Shown piece after piece: positions 46,396 to 57,980 of a stretch of DNA of 64,000 bases. The stretch is from Acanthococcus lagerstroemiae (lineage: Eukaryota > Arthropoda > Insecta > Hemiptera > Eriococcidae). The stretch covers positions 31,770,603-31,834,602 of the forward strand of contig CM063112.1 in assembly GCA_031841125.1 (NCBI GenBank), written 5' to 3'. Numbering within the stretch: position 1 is the first letter of the stretch; each line of letters opens with the position of its first letter. A program made the position numbers and the translations under genes. Below the pieces are notes generated by a model that made no database searches, was not told where the DNA came from, and saw only the letters and a program-made list of their open reading frames with translations.

Positions 46396-46457
46396 GACTT
46401 AGTCAAAATGCGGTCCACGGTCTCTCTCTTCCTCCTGACGCCCACGGCGGCGATCAG
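46396..46457 (+). CDS. First coding exon of a host gene, secreted or membrane protein (CDS from 46408)
   Basis: A pyrimidine-rich acceptor (CTTTAATTGCAG, ending 46395) precedes a 62-base exon. It contains AGTCAAAATG, an insect-type start context, with the ATG at 46408. The 50 coding bases give MRSTVSLFLLTPTAAI plus two bases, followed at 46458 by GTTAGT, a good donor after AG. The intron is therefore in phase 2. The N-terminus, with a basic residue then a hydrophobic core, looks like the start of a signal peptide. Codon choice is GC-rich (CTC, CTG, GCG, ACG), unlike the surrounding repeats. The gene cannot be named from 16 residues. Later exons are either beyond the window or not recognisable here; an upstream untranslated exon is implied by the acceptor. 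A chance combination is possible, but four signals coincide. Confidence 0.55.
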
Positions 46458-47484
46458 GTTAGTTCCCGCGATGATTCGATTAACTCGTCAACCTGCTCGC
46501 TCCATTATCGAATCCAGCAAATCATAACGAATTTTCAACGGCCATTTTCGTAACCGAATTCGCCATTCGGACTGCACTTTTCGGTGGTCGCAAAAAAGCC
46601 TGTTACGAAATACCGCAATCACCAGTCCGCCAGTCGGCAGACCTTGTTCTCATATTTGACCGCAATATTAGAGAGATTTAGAGAATTAACGTCACTCAGA
46701 AGGCAGGCCGTATCAATTGTTAATCTATTTTGCCTTGCGAATTCCAATGCTGGTCCTGCGCCGATCTGAGCTCAGCCAAACTCGACGCAATCACGACGCG
46801 ACCGGCCGGTGGCGCTCCAGGGCTGGAAAAGTTTGCGGAAATGCAGACATGGCCCGGCGGAGTCAGAGTCGAGGGAGCGTGAAACAGAGAGCGGAGTGGT
46901 ACAGTCGTTATGCGTTTGTCATCGAATATCGGAAAAGCCGGTAATAAACGGCGCCAGCTGGTTCGTCGATGCGGTTGCGGTTTTGCATGGCTGCTAAAAA
47001 CGGCCTATTACGTGGACATCGGAGACGTTGAGGTTTTCTGCGATGACTGTAGTAGCGGGAAATAGTAGGTCGCAAGACGATGGCAGATCATCGATGGTCT
47101 GCTGTTATGCAACAGCAAGAAAGCAAGTTATAGAGTCGAGTAATACGTGGGAGAAGGGGTTACTTTCAAACGTCGGATGTCACAAGTGGAGGAGCAGAAT
47201 ATCTCAGAAACTCGTTATCCTACCCACTGATGATCAGTTCCGAAGATGGTACTGCGTAGGCGTTGTGCTGTATGTGTATCCAAAAGAGCGAATTCGGTAT
47301 CCACGTTGTCCATTAGTAAAAGTATATTAATCGTTGATGGCGAACCAAAATGTTCCTTCGTCCTCAGAGTAAGACATGTTCTCGGCTGGAAATAGAGTTC
47401 TCTGAGTATCTGAATTCATTTTTAAGGTTATTTTTTTAGTCATCTCCCCTCAAAGTAATCCACAGAGAGTGAAACATGCAATAT
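46458..47484. other. CpG-rich intron-side sequence
   Basis: 46458-47330 is GC- and CpG-richer than typical for the window and lacks repeats, as often seen around insect gene starts. Frames at 46584-46769, 46717-46944 and 47028-47330 have no recognised domain. I cannot place another exon. Confidence 0.35.
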
Positions 47485-47935
47485 TCAAAGTAACATAATA
47501 TGCTGGTGACCAATATTACAAAAACTGGATTTCGCGAGTTGATGAAATTGTTTCTAACCATTTTTCGAAGGTGCGAGTACACTCCATTCATAATGGTCCG
47601 TGGAGATCTGACTTGCGGAATGTTCAAATGTGCATGTGTTAGCGTCAAATGCATCAATAATCATTGTGTTTTAGCCACCTCAGTTCTTTTTCGAGTTTAT
47701 TTAATTTGTGGAAAAAGGAGAGGAGAAAGGCTGGTCACAAAATCAAAGTTGTATGAAATTGACATCTTACCTCTCAAAATAATCTGTTGTATTAGAAAAA
47801 TGACTCTCTCAAAATTTCAATATTTCATGAGTCAACCCCCTGCGGACCATTTGTATGTCCAAAAAATGGCTAGAAACGATCTCATCGACCTAAGTAACCC
47901 TATTTTTGATATATGTATATACTAGCATATAAAGT
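47485..47935. mobile_element. Foldback (inverted-repeat) element, ~450 bp
   Basis: 47485-47615 and 47826-47935 are diverged inverted copies. The left arm has ATAATATGCTGGTGACC, GTTGATGAAATTGTTTCTAA, CCATTTTTCG and TAATGGTCCGTGGAG. The complement of the right arm has TTATATGCTAGTATAT, GTCGATGAGATCGTTTCTAG, CCATTTTTTGG and AAATGGTCCGCAGGG in the same order. The 141-codon frame at 47500-47925 spans the element and is not a gene. Confidence 0.65.
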
Positions 47936-49038
47936 ACCTGCCTCGAAATACGCCAAGCTCCTAATAAAGCAACCTACTTATTTCTCAGTAATTAATATAG
48001 ATAAGGGGTTGAAACTTCATCTAGGTACGCTGAATGTGTACCTAATCATTTTAAGCGGCTCGATGTCGTAGAGATTTCGCGAGTTGAAATCCAAAAAAAA
48101 AAAATTGTTTGAAATCAGTTTTTACCTGTTGTTCCAGTTTTAACAAGTTGTTTCGTAAAGTAAAATTTTGGTGAAAAAAAGTTCTCAAGTAAGTTCTTTT
48201 GTTATTCGTAAATTTACCCCTTTTTCTACATATTGCACTCATAGAATGTTCAGAATAATGATTTCTTTGAGCTAAATTATGCGATTAAAGTTCAATAGTC
48301 CTCGTGCTCCTACTAACGCCAACTTTGATTTTTGATTTAGAAAGAAAAATAAGCGACGATTATAGATTCATCTGAAAATTTTAATTCCAGTTGGAATTGC
48401 AATGATTATAGTTGCTGTTATGAAGTATATTTTGTATCAATATCTGTTCCAGTTGTAATATATGATTAGCTCAAACAATAAATCCTAAAATTCCAATTGA
48501 AATTATAGCATAAATTATATTAATTTGGCATGCATTTTGCAGCCCGGCAGAAAATGCTGCGAAGGAAAATTGTTTACAAAAATGCTGTCCGTGTTCAGTA
48601 TGACTTACCGCATCGGACTTTACGAGATTATAGTTCGCAAAGAATCACCTCGATAAAACTTTTGATTAAAAATGGAATTTTGTCATTATTGGATGCTAAA
48701 TTGTCCCCTGGCTCCCCTGTGTTACAATTTACTCCCCAAACGCACTCCAAAAACCTCCTAAAATATTTTTTTTTTTTTTTTTAACGAAAAATACGAGCTG
48801 GCGTTGTTAGGAACACATGAAGAGGGGCTTCCAATACCGCTAACCAACTTTATGAGCTTAAACCCCGACACTAAATCAAGTATTCTATAAATGAAGTCAA
48901 AGAATACGTACTTTAAGCTTTCCTCTTTCACCCCTCCCAGTCAAAAGCCTCGTAGGTTAATCTGCGGTAGGGGGTGCTGACTGCTTACCAGGGGACTTGA
49001 GGATACACATAGTATATAATGTAACGCTTTCTACGAAG
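47936..49038. other. Non-coding stretch
   Basis: No gene recognised. A T-run is at about 48767-48782, just before a stop that ends the chance frame 48530-48784. Confidence 0.35.
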
Positions 49039-49276
49039 CAGTGGTGTAGCCAAGGGAGGGGGGTGAAGGAGGCAAATGCCACCCAAGGCACCTGAAATTG
49101 AATGTAAAATATGCAAGACGAGAAATTGTTGTTCGAGCAATAATTTTACCTTCATTTTTATAGAATAGTCTTCTAATATCGGCAATGTTTAAAAAACATC
49201 TCAATTTTCGACTTTTTCCCCCTTGAAAATCTTACTTTGCCCTTCCCCCTTTGGGAAAATCCTGGCTACGCCACTG
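49039..49276. mobile_element. hAT-type MITE, 238 bp
   Basis: Ends CAGTGGTGTAGCCAAGG and CTGGCTACGCCACTG are inverted copies over about 14 bp. The interior (GTTCGAGCAATAATTTTACC, ATCGGCAATG) is the complement of the element at 59489-59741. No clear 8-bp duplication remains. Confidence 0.75.
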
Positions 49277-49789
49277 ACATAAACCAACCATTCTGAGGGG
49301 AAAATAGCAAATTTACAGTGTTACAATAAGAACATTGACTTTGATCTCAAAATTCATAATCAAAACTGGTGATTCAATTTCCCGACAACCCATTGGAAAA
49401 AAATTGAATATATAGCGTGAAATAAGGTGAACACTTTTACAACGATCAAATTTTCGAACTTCTGGAAGTAAAAAAATTATATTTCTGTGGACTTATCAAG
49501 TTATCAGTTCTCAAACAGTCATTCAGGCATTTAGCCATAGATATTTAATGTGAACTGGGTCGCGAGTCTACCACTGTATTTGTGAATTGCAATGTGACAC
49601 AAGAAAAAGGTCTGTCTGAAACTGCTGGATGGACACTCGAGCCCTTTTTTTGTGACACGTCACATATAAAGAACGACAAACACAAGATTCGTCTATCTTT
49701 CAAAGCAAAATCAGTGTTGCCAAGTTTATAAACATTAAAATGTAGTGGAAAGAAAAGTTTTGTGCAAAACTAGCGGGGAAAATATAGAA

Positions 49790-50101
49790 ATTCTTTATTT
49801 TTATTCACGAAATTTTGCCAAGGGGGTTCCGACAAGCTCTTAGCACCCCTCCGGTTACGGGCCTGCTCGTGTGATCAATAAGACTCTGAAAATTGTAGAG
49901 GCACCGTAATATCTTCAAAAATGAAAAAGGAATTTCAAATCATTTTATTTATGAATTCATATAAATCCAAAAATTTAGAAAAAGCGAAAAATTTTTTCGA
50001 ACGCTTTAAGAATTTATTAGACGTCTCTGAAAAATTTCGAGGGCTCGCAAGATTTTTGGGGGGCTAAATCCCCTTTAACCCTTTTCTGTTTACGGGCCTG
50101 A
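49790..50101. mobile_element. Two hAT-like right ends
   Basis: CCGGTTACGGGCCTG ends at about 49863 and CTGTTTACGGGCCTG at about 50101. Both are preceded by C-rich stretches and AAATTT-rich sequence, so they look like related elements in the same orientation. Their left ends were not found. Confidence 0.4.
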
Positions 50102-51478
50102 TTCTAGCTTACGTAAGCTTGGTGTTTTAAGTTGAGTCGAATGCCAAAACTTTTCTTTTCGATTTTCCACCCCTCTTTATCAAGTTCCTCCATTACCTTT
50201 TTCCCATTTGTCATTGAGCCACGGTCCAGTTGAATCCATTGTTATTATGACCTCGTTGATCCGATTATTCATTCGGCACAATACTGAAATTCAATATTTT
50301 CGATTTTTCGAAATACTCACGTTCAATAACACTCGCAGTTTTCATACGTCTCTGTTCGTTTTCATCGAACTATGTACAATAGACCGCATCTGCACGCATA
50401 ATTTTTCGATATAAGTTGGATTAGAGTGAAGAAATTGAGATAATTACGAGGGCATAACGGCATCGGCAGTTTCTTTCGATAACTGTCGGGTCAGATTCAA
50501 ATTTTATCAAGGTTAGGTAATAAATTCTTTATTGTCTGGGCGCTTTTTGAAATGGGCTCTATTGAGTGCTTTCTAAATTTGAATCAGCTATAAGTTAACC
50601 GATCACGTGATTACTGATTCTGCGATTCAGCACATATACGCTGATTTAAATCAGTGATCACATAATATCGGCGTACATACAGGTAGCTGCAAAACTAGTG
50701 AGTCCGCTGATTCAAAATTAAGGAGTGCAGCGGCGATTCTACATTCGAAATTGGAAATTTAATATGCAAAAACGACCCCCTTGAAAATTTACCGCAGAAT
50801 TGTTTAATTTTTCTGCCCAAACCAGCTAGCACACTTTTACAACATGAGCGCCTCAATCAAATTCGAGTAATTCTTCGGTTTATTTATTACTCGATGCGCG
50901 GTCCTCCATTAATTTTTCCGCAAAAAACCATATTTGTTATGTAAGTCGTCATCTGTTACTTTTGAAATCGTATAACTCTCATATCACAGCCACTGATCGA
51001 ACATGACATTAACTTCTGGAGTAGTTCTGTTGCGCTGATGTACGTCGAAATCTCGGTACAAACTCATAAACAACGAGGTCTGTATTCTGAGCCAAAGATT
51101 ATTTGTTAATTAAATGCGAGTTTCGTCAGTTTCATAGCGGGACACATTTTTTCTCATGCTTTAAATTCAGTACAGTGGCGTGAAGATTGAATGGGTCAGT
51201 ACTGCGATTAATTGAAAAGTTCTTTTTCGAAAGGGTGAAGTCAATTTGAGGCAACTAATGACAGAGCGAGAAGTGAGATGGGATTGTCTTTCTACTGATA
51301 AGATGCTGCCTATCAACCCATCTGCCCGTCTATCAGCCCTCCGATCAATCTTTCCATGAACTTGATGGATCTTGGTGTAAGAGATCTGTTACGCAATCTT
51401 TCGTATTTTTCAGGTTGTCACTTTTTCTATTGTGGGGGGGGGGGGCGAAGACACGTTTTAGAGCAAAGAGAGAAATTA
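50102..51478. other. Non-coding stretch, apparently unique
   Basis: No gene, no element ends. The frame 50208-50414 has no domain. A G-run lies at about 51434-51445. Confidence 0.35.
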
Positions 51479-51479
51479 T

Positions 51480-51568
51480 CCGGCCACTGATGTGAAACTC
51501 GAAAGGGTAGTTTCAGGGGCCACTTTGGCATGCCTGCATCGCCATACGTCCCACCACACCATTATAGT
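51480..51568 (+). repeat. Dispersed retroposon module
   Basis: CGGCCACTGATGTGAAACTC, GAAAGGGTAGTTTCAGGGGC, CACTTTGGCATGCCTGCATC and GCCATACGTCCCACCACACC match 21037-21140 and the complement of 1530-1640. This is the shortest of the five copies. Confidence 0.7.
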
Positions 51569-52075
51569 GGAGAATCAGTAGCCCTCATCTGAAAAATTTG
51601 ATACTTTGAGACGTTTTTCTTGTTTTTCTCCTAATCAAGTCATCAGAAAAACCTGAATCATTTTCCGCTCGCTCTGCCCGTGAAGTTAGGAACTTTCTAA
51701 CTGAAAAATTCTGCCCCCCCCCCTAGAAATTCCCATTTGATGTGTCCTTGTTTGAAGCTGCCTGAACTTCATAGCGATAGATCTTGCTCCGTAAGTTTTT
51801 CGATTTCTTTGGAAGACACAATATTGTGATACGTCCATTTCCTGAGGAGAGATAGACGGAGATCAACTTCTTAGTTCTCAGAGAGAAATTATTCACTTCT
51901 TTATTGTACAAATAAAGAACTTGCTATCGGGATAATACGAGAAGATGCTGAAAAACTGAAATAACAACTAATTTTGGGGGATTTTTGGGCATTGAGTTCA
52001 AATTTACTGGTGATATTTAGCGATAATATTGGTTCTCGAAATATGTATAAGTAAAAAAATAAAGAGTTAGACATT

Positions 52076-53509
52076 GATCTTGACAGGGACGTACCGATAG
52101 GGGTGGGGCAACTTACCCTCCCCCTGTAGGAATTTTTTTACTCAATAGTTGGGAACATTTACCATTTCAGTCAGGCGGAGTTGAAAAAATCCAACAAGTC
52201 AAAAGTTATTTTTAAATTTTATTTTGCTTGCTTTGACACTTGGGAATTGAGTTGAGAATTTGGGGAAATCCAACTAGTCAAGAGGTTTTATTTTGCTTTG
52301 ATACTTGAGAATTTTAAGTTGGGTCATTTGTTGGAAAAATCCAATGTGTCAATCAAAAGTGTTTTTTTTTTTTTTTTTTTTTTTTTTGCTTGCTTGACAC
52401 TTGGGAATTGAGTTCAGAAGTTTGAAAAATTCTACAAGTCAACAGTTTTTTATTTTCTATTTTTTGCTTTGATATTTGAGAATTTTTAATTCAGTCAGCA
52501 TCGGTTGGAAAAATCCAATAAGTCTATCAAAAGTTGTTGGTTTTTTCCTTGCTATGACATTTGGGAATTGAGATGAGAAGTTGGGAGAATCGAACAAGTC
52601 AGAAGGTTTTTCTTTTGCTTTAATATTTGGGAATTTTGAGTTGAGTCATCAGTTAGAAAAATCCAATAAGTCAATCAAAAGTTTTTTTGCTTGCTTTGAC
52701 ACTTGGGAACTGAATTGAGAAGTTGTGAAAATCCAACTAGTCAAGAAGGTTTGTTTGTTTGTTTGTTTTTTTGTTTTATATTTGGGAACTTTTAATTGAG
52801 TCATCGGTTGAAAAAATCCAATAAGTCAATCAAAAGTTTTTTTTCTTTCTTTGATGCTTTGATACTTGGACATTTTGAGATGGGTCATCGGTTGGAGAAA
52901 TCCAATAAGTCAATCAAAATTGTTCTTCTTTTTGCTTGCTTTGACATTTGGCAATTGAGTTGAGAAGTTGGGAAAATCCAACAAGTCAAAAGTTGTTTTT
53001 TTTACTCGTACTTTGATATTGGGAATTTTGAGTTGAGTCAGCATCAGTTGGAAAAATCCAATATGTCAATCAAAAGTTGTTTTTCTTTTTGCTTGCTTTA
53101 ACATTTGGCAATGGAGTTGAGAAGTTGGGAAAATCCAACAAGTCAAAAGGTTTTTCTTTACTTTGATATTGGGAATTTTGAGGTGAGTCAGCATCAGTTG
53201 GAAAAATCCGATAAGTCAATCAAGTTTTTTTCTTGCTGACTTTGACACTTGGGAATCGAGTTCAGAAGTTATGAAAATCCAACTAGTCAAGAAGTTTTTT
53301 TTTTTTTTTCTTTCTTTCTTTCTTTGATATTTGGGAATTTTGAATTGAGTCATTAGTTGAAAAAATCCAATAAGTCAATCAAAAGGCTTTTTTTTTCTTA
53401 CTTTGATGCTTTGATACTTGGGCATTTTGAGTTGAGTCAGTTGGTACTTTCACAATTTTTGCCCCCCCCCCCCCCACAATGAACTCTTCGGTACGTCCCA
53501 GGATCTTGA
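52076..53509 (-). mobile_element. hAT-type element with internally amplified units, 1418 bp
   Basis: The element is 52084-53501. Ends are CAGGGACGTACCGATAGG and CTCTTCGGTACGTCCCAG. GATCTTGA is exact on both sides (52076-52083 and 53502-53509). Its short relatives (about 300-310 bp) have one copy of each of two internal segments. Here segment A (TTGACACTTGGGAATTGAGT, then AAATCCAACAAGTC) occurs about seven times and segment B (TTGATACTTGGGAATTTTGA, then AAAATCCAATAAGTCAATC) about nine times, largely alternating with a period near 150 bp. Long T-runs separate the units (27 T at about 52361-52387). It has no coding capacity. Confidence 0.92.
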
Positions 53510-55009
53510 CTATTTTTGAAAAGCTGAAACCAAATTCATTGGACGTACTCGGCTGCGACGCTCACTTGCTGAAATGTGGATCAAATATTGTTGTAGCTTG
53601 AACATTTTCCTTAAAATTTTGAATCATGTCCACTAGGTCCTGGTGGTTTAGCTTACCGACATGTTTTTGTTGAAAAAAGAAAACATGACGTAGGTACAGA
53701 GAGATAATTCAAAAAAACAGGGACTTACCAAAAACAATTGTTGTTATTGGGGTCAAAATGTGCAAAAATTCAAACTGATCGACTGAGCTTGTAATTTTGT
53801 AATTAAGTTTCAACTGGTAAGCAAAAACAGTTTCCTCACATTCAGTTGTGCCCGCTAACTCTGGTCAAATTTTCAACTCTGGCCAAAAATCTTGATGGGA
53901 GGAAGTAAGCTCCTCCTTTTGCCGTCCGAAGAATCGTCCGTGCAAATATGGCCACTTGTAAATCTCAGTTTTAAATAATCTGAAAGAATTTTTTTGCACT
54001 TTTCACGACTAGAGTACTATCAAGTTTAACCCATTTTCAGAAAATAATTTTGATTTTTTTGTAACAATTTTGTTCCTGCTGAAATTTTGTGTTATAAGCT
54101 ATAGCCTATTCTGCCTAATTGGGATTTAAACTTAGAGTTTCAAGTGTTGGCAGCCCTGCGATATGTGTGAGTGATCACGGACGATTTACCGTAAGCGTGT
54201 AGCAAACTTCAAATATCATTAAGTCGATTAGAAATTCACTTTCAAAGAAAATTTGTCCTAAATTCGACTGCATCATCACCAAAAAATTAAATTATAATCA
54301 GTTCTACTGGCAGAATAATTTTTACTCGTTTTTTTTTCGTACTGTAGATAGCAGCGTTTCTATTTGAAAATGCACATGATCACTCACTCATTTTCACCCG
54401 CTAACACCCGCGCAGGTAATTTTGCAGCGTACTCTAGTGCAAGTTTAAATCCCAATGGTAAACCCAGCCCTGCATTCTTGAGAAGAGAATTATTTCATTA
54501 TGACCAACTGCTGAAATTATAAGTGTATAGTGTTGGAGGGAGGCAAATGTGAGTATAACCCGCCTCCTGTGAGCTGACAGTTTGTCCCAAGGAAGATTTT
54601 ATTTATTTATTTTTTTAATTCAAGTGCTAAAATCAAACTGAATAGCTTTCTTACTTTTTCTCTCGTTTTCTTTTCTTCTTATTTCCTTTCTTTTTCCTTT
54701 CTTTCTTTCCATATTGCCCTTTCAACTGAAATTTAGAGATCCAAATTGTTATCTTATATCAAAGCCAAAGTTGGCCCCTTCTTCTTCAATTTAGATAATA
54801 TTGTTATTCTATACTTTTTTTATGCTATAGTAGAATCTTGTACTTCAGATGCAATCTCAGTACGTATTTTAGTCCACTCAAATTAGGAAAAAAATTACAG
54901 ATACGATCGGAGGCTTCTTTGCGAGTTATTCTGTGCACTATCTCACTGAATGATCCATAAAGATCCTCCTAACCCGTATGCGTTTTCCACCTTGGTAGTA
55001 AATGTGCTC
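53510..55009. other. Non-coding stretch
   Basis: No gene, element ends or tandem structure recognised. A CT-rich tract is present at about 54650-54710. Confidence 0.35.
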
Positions 55010-55820
55010 CTTTTACCAGTTTTTTCAAAATTACTCGAATAGTATGAGAGATATTGGAACGGTTTGCTGGATCGAAAATACGCTCTTTAAAATTCTCTAC
55101 AAAATGTTACCAAGACACCGAAAGTTGGTAACTTAACTCCGAATCGACTCTTGCAACTGACCCGTGACTTGAAAACCATCTTTACTGAAAACTGAACCGC
55201 TTAATACCCTTCTAAAATGGCAATGGAGGGTCCCACAGAACTTAGAAAAGCTAAGACCCCTTTCGCTCGATGAGGAGCGCCACAAGAGTCACTCAAAACG
55301 TTGGTATTTCTTCATTTTTATTTTATTATTTCAAATAAATGGAAAATTGTGTTCAATATGAGGAACATATATCAGACTAAGAAGATTTTGTGTACAATGT
55401 CCCATGAAATGATACCAGATATGGTGTCCTTAATATATTAGGAACCATCATAAGGGGCCACTAAAAAAGTAGGGTTCCTTTTTTTCTCCGCATTTATGTG
55501 AATATCTTACAAATTATGAAGTATTTTTGTAAATCGTACTGTCTTGATAGGCCTCTGTCTCATCATTTTGCAGGGAATTATAATCAAGTCTCTTTAGTAG
55601 AATGAATGTTCCCATTATTTTGCATACTTTTCCATGTATTTGATAGAAAAAAAATGCCTACTTCTCGGGTGGTCTCCTATGGCGCTCCCCTCTTAGTCAA
55701 AGGCATCATGTTTGATATCATTTTGTAGGGAATTTTGAGGAGCATATATCGGATCTAAAGGCTTATTCCAATCCCTCATACTTTTCAAGTTATTCGGAAA
55801 AAACTGAAGAAGGGGACACA
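55010..55820. repeat. Diverged tandem sequence, unit about 180 bp
   Basis: CATTTTGCAGGGAATTATAA (near 55564) and CATTTTGTAGGGAATTTTGA (near 55719) head similar stretches that continue into CATACTTTTCCATGTATTTG and CATACTTTTCAAGTTATTCG. GAGGAACATATATCAGACTA (near 55359) and GAGGAGCATATATCGGATCT (near 55738) match too. An old tandem repeat or part of an unknown element. Confidence 0.45.
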
Positions 55821-56449
55821 TTGGCCTTCGTGCAAACGCACACGGTTGGGGGATGGGTTTTATGTAGGTCATTCAGTGGACCAGCCCGCACAATAATCCG
55901 CAAAGAAGCCTTTGATCGCAATTTTTTCTAGTTCAAATGCTGATTTGACTAGAGTGACACGAATCACCATGCGTGTGATCGATTCCCGAACTCATTACTG
56001 AAACTCCCGGACTAGTCGGTGGCAAAGGTTATTCGTTATCAAAAAGCGAGAGTCAATCGTTAACCAACACCTGGCACTTCCACCGAAAATACGAGCATCT
56101 TGAAATTGCTCGCTGATGAGGGCGTACGCTGAAAATCGACTGACCTGCCGCGCCATTTAAGGCCGCCTATAATCACCGAACGGTCGATTTCGATTTCCAA
56201 ATTCCTAAACAACGGGCACTCGGACTAAAGTCGAACTCCCGAACGTCTTAATTCGCGCCAATTGTATTAAATTTCGATTCGGCGTGTTTGTTTTTAATGT
56301 GGTCTGCTGTATGGGTGAAAGTATATAACGTCGTTTATAAAAATTACTCCCAAGCACCAATTCTTAATGCAGCGCTTTTCATCTTTGTTTCTGGCGTTTT
56401 AAAGTGTGTAAGTAATAATGCAACTCAACGACCTGATGTAAAAGTGATT
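55821..56449. other. Non-coding stretch, moderately CpG-rich
   Basis: 56090-56290 has more CpG than the flanks and looks like ordinary single-copy DNA. No gene recognised. Confidence 0.35.
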
Positions 56450-57515
56450 TAACGCCATCAGACGAGAGAGAGAAATTTATAACTCTTCCGAGAATTTGCG
56501 CATTATATTAATTTATCCGCTAATAAAAATATCGCTTCGTCTCCTAATTGGACCGACGATAATTTACTCCGTTCTATTTAAGTGTCGTTTCAAAAAAAAA
56601 AAAAAATCAAGGTGGCGAGTATTATCGAGTATCGTCGATACTCGATGGTGCCAGTGTGCGACCTTTGACGGTTTTCAGCCGTAATCGCCGATCGTGTGTC
56701 GCATTGCCGGCGCCCTATATTCGGACAGGTAACGTGGTCAGGCTGTCTACGGTGCCTCTATTGAAATTCGCGATCTCTGATACCGATCTCGCCATTCAGA
56801 AGTCCTTACGTTGTCATCGACTCAGTCCTCAAAGTTACGGTGACGTTTCGAGGATGACCCTCCCTCGCCCCCTCGTCCATCATGATGCTCTTTTCAGCAG
56901 CCGAGTCGATCCAAGTCAGCGACTAGTGCTCTGTCACCTTCAGGGTTGTTGGCCTGAAAAACTCGATTCGAGCGAAACGTCGAACGATAATTACGTGCTC
57001 GTTTACCTTTTCAACGTTTCACGTGGATACTGAAACAAGACGGCGGACGTACCCGCGAACAATGCGATCGCCTTTTTCGTATTCGTTTTTCAACTCGTCT
57101 AATTTCATGCCAGAGAACACGTGAATTTGTACGCATTCACGGATTCGGCTGGTGGGCGTAGGTAGGGTCTCGTTCGGCTTTGGGACGCCGGCTACAGAGA
57201 CCAAAAGCTAACCGAGCAACGAGGAGCTCTGGAACTCTGAGCTGGCGCGATTATGCATTTCACGTGTACGAGCTATACACTCGTAATTGGATGCCAGGTA
57301 TGAGAGTTGAATGACTCTCGGAATTTCGTGTACGCACCGTGAATACCGGACACGTTATGTTTGTGAATTAGAAGAGTTTAAAACTTCTCGGTTGGCAGAG
57401 ACGTGGAAACGAAACAAAGTAGGCCTGGTGTTCTGCACGTTTGAGTATACAAGAAACGTACACACCGACAGAGAGGGACAAGTAGTCGGATATTTACTCG
57501 AATGTTCAAGTTGAT
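56450..57515. other. CpG-rich block, possible promoter or untranslated exon
   Basis: CpG is frequent from about 56600 to 57260, in contrast to the window. GGACAGGTAACG near 56724 would serve as a donor. Frames at 56656-57033 and 57311-57514 are open without recognisable domains. Regulatory DNA or the start of a host transcript is possible; I assign no function. Confidence 0.3.
56624..56646. repeat. Perfect 23-bp palindrome
   Basis: Arms ATCGAGTATCG and CGATACTCGAT flank a single T. It lies at the start of the CpG-rich block. Possible binding site for a dimeric protein, but not identifiable. Confidence 0.8.
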
Positions 57516-57519
57516 TTAC

Positions 57520-57960
57520 ATTATAATAATATCAGCCTTTATTTCCGATGATGTTATCTATCTACATGTAATGTGTACATTGCAAGGTAGAGTCACATCA
57601 CTAGGCCTATCTCTGGGCATAAGCCTCACCATCCTTCTATGACTGTCATTACTTGTCACCTAGTGCCCGCATATCCTGTGATTCCGTCCTCCCATCCCGT
57701 TTCCGGTCACCCAGTTCCAGGCCCGTGCACAGAAATTATACAAGGGGGAGGTTGACCATATATTTCATGTTAGTTAGGTTACAAAGGGCAGTGAACGCCA
57801 TAAATTATTATATTTTCTACATATCAACATAAGTCAATGAAGGGGGTTTTAACCCCCAAAATCCCCCCTTGTGCACGGGTCTGCCCAGTCGGATCCATCT
57901 TGTGGTCTCTGACTCTACTAGTGGTCCCTCGATCTCGCTGCATGATCTAGAAACTTGAAC
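57520..57960 (-). pseudogene. RTE-like LINE tail, interrupted by a hAT element
   Basis: On the minus strand, 57960-57884 gives QRDRGTTSRVRDHKMDPTG. After skipping the MITE at 57718-57883 and one copy of its duplication, the same frame continues (after a TGA at the junction) with PETGWEDGITGYAGTR. This matches the C-terminal end of many LINE ORFs (GRP-x-x-RW-x-D-x-I...AG). It has further stops, ending in a 3' part with an AATAAA signal and a TTATTATAA tail near 57535. The protein is dead and 5'-truncated. The match is weaker than for the copy at 59053, with which it shares layout. Confidence 0.6.
57710..57891. mobile_element. hAT-type MITE, 166 bp, inside a LINE remnant
   Basis: The element is 57718-57883, with ends CAGGCCCGTGCACAGAA and CTTGTGCACGGGTCTG. 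Flanks CCCAGTTC (57710-57717) and CCCAGTCG (57884-57891) share the first six bases. Its ends resemble the outer element at 22728-23273. Confidence 0.82.
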
Positions 57961-57980
57961 TTGATTTTTTCCACCCTGTA

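Noticed and set aside
47500..47925. 141-codon open frame as a gene
   Set aside because: It spans both arms of an inverted repeat, has no domain and no splice or start context.
52084..53501. CRISPR array
   Set aside because: Units are diverged, directly contiguous and inside a transposon with target duplications, in a eukaryotic genome.
56656..57033. 125-codon frame in the CpG-rich block as a gene
   Set aside because: Open because of composition. No family resemblance, and the donor-like site near 56730 would cut it.
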